From: Verrucomicrobiia bacterium
Lineage (GTDB): Bacteria > Verrucomicrobiota > Verrucomicrobiia > Limisphaerales > JAUIHU01
Assembly (NCBI GenBank): GCA_030432175.1
Contig: JAUIHU010000289.1
Location: 1 to 6,140, forward strand
DNA: 6,140 nucleotides
Direction: 5' to 3'
Positions 5,890 to 6,140 of the stretch are shown in pieces. Every line of letters starts with the position of its first letter. Position 1 is the stretch's first letter. The notes beneath the pieces are model-generated. The model made no database searches. It was not told the DNA's origin and saw nothing but the letters and a program-made list of their open reading frames with translations. The position numbers and the translations under genes were made by a program.

Positions 5890-6140
5890 ATGCCGTCCGC
5901 TCAGCCAGACGAATCCCCTTTATTAATTCCAAGAATTGCAGCTGGAGATGCAAGCGCGATGCGTGATTGTATTCAAAAATACTCGGGGCTCGTCTGGAGC
6001 ATCACCCATCGTTTCACAAGAAATGCAACTGAAGCTGAGGATTTGTCTCAGGAGATTTTTACTGAAATTTGGAAAACAGCTTCGCGATTTGATGTAACAA
6101 AAGGAAAAGAGTCTCAATTTATTGCCCTTATCTCAAGACG
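5890..6140 (+). CDS. ECF-type sigma-70 family RNA polymerase sigma factor, N-terminal part (cut by window edge)
   Basis: The first 83 codons are present and the gene runs off the right edge; ECF factors are usually about 170-200 residues. The start LLIPRIAAGDASAMRDCIQKYSGLVWSI matches the typical beginning of sigma region 2, where such proteins read 'li..i..gd..A...ly..y...v'. It continues with the region 2.2 core-binding segment EAEDLSQEIFTEIWKTASRFD and then KGKESQFIALISR leading into region 2.4, which recognises the -10 element. The protein directs RNA polymerase to a dedicated promoter set; targets are unknown. The ATG at 5890 is chosen because it gives the normal short N-terminus and has a purine-rich AGAAAAG just upstream. 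The frame is open back to a TAG at 5782-5784, with only a TTG (5797) as an alternative start. Whether an anti-sigma gene follows cannot be seen. The gene is divergent from the giant surface-protein gene. Confidence 0.9.
   Translation, partial: MPSAQPDESPLLIPRIAAGDASAMRDCIQKYSGLVWSITHRFTRNATEAEDLSQEIFTEIWKTASRFDVTKGKESQFIALISR

Overview
The window looks like a chromosomal segment of a Verrucomicrobiota-type bacterium (or a close PVC relative). Three things point there: a type II-like pseudopilin with an FTLIELLVV N-terminus and a degenerate H-x9-DG-type tail; a 1371-residue exported mosaic of LamG-like, 'NPSFE' and Fn3-like modules ending in the 'ISWP ... W..V ... FYRL' tail common in verrucomicrobial surface proteins; and an intergenic CACGAA-type 9-bp periodic repeat of a kind I associate with such genomes. 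The lineage is an inference from protein style, not from a phylogenetic marker.

Layout, left to right. Positions 1-26 are the 5' end of a tRNA (probably tRNA-Gly) on the minus strand, cut by the window edge. Positions 27-309 are non-coding and hold a possible tRNA promoter, a small hairpin and two triplets of a 9-bp repeat that start at the pseudopilin stop codon. Positions 310-1056 (minus) encode the pseudopilin. A hairpin terminator at 1152-1188 separates it from the upstream gene. Positions 1199-5314 (minus) encode the giant secreted modular protein. Positions 5315-5889 are an AT-rich, divergent intergenic region with one doubtful small secreted-protein ORF and a few dyad symmetries. From 5890 to the right edge the plus strand carries the N-terminal region 2 of an ECF-type sigma-70 factor, truncated by the window.

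The giant protein and the pseudopilin lie in the same direction and could both act at the cell envelope, but a terminator sits between them, so they need not be one transcript. The sigma factor is divergent from the giant gene; a regulatory link is possible but nothing in the sequence proves it. No mobile element, CRISPR array, defence system or biosynthetic cluster is visible. The most distinctive signals are the internal duplications of the large protein, above all two Cys-bracketed beta modules exactly 330 residues apart, and the 9-bp periodic repeats after the pseudopilin gene.
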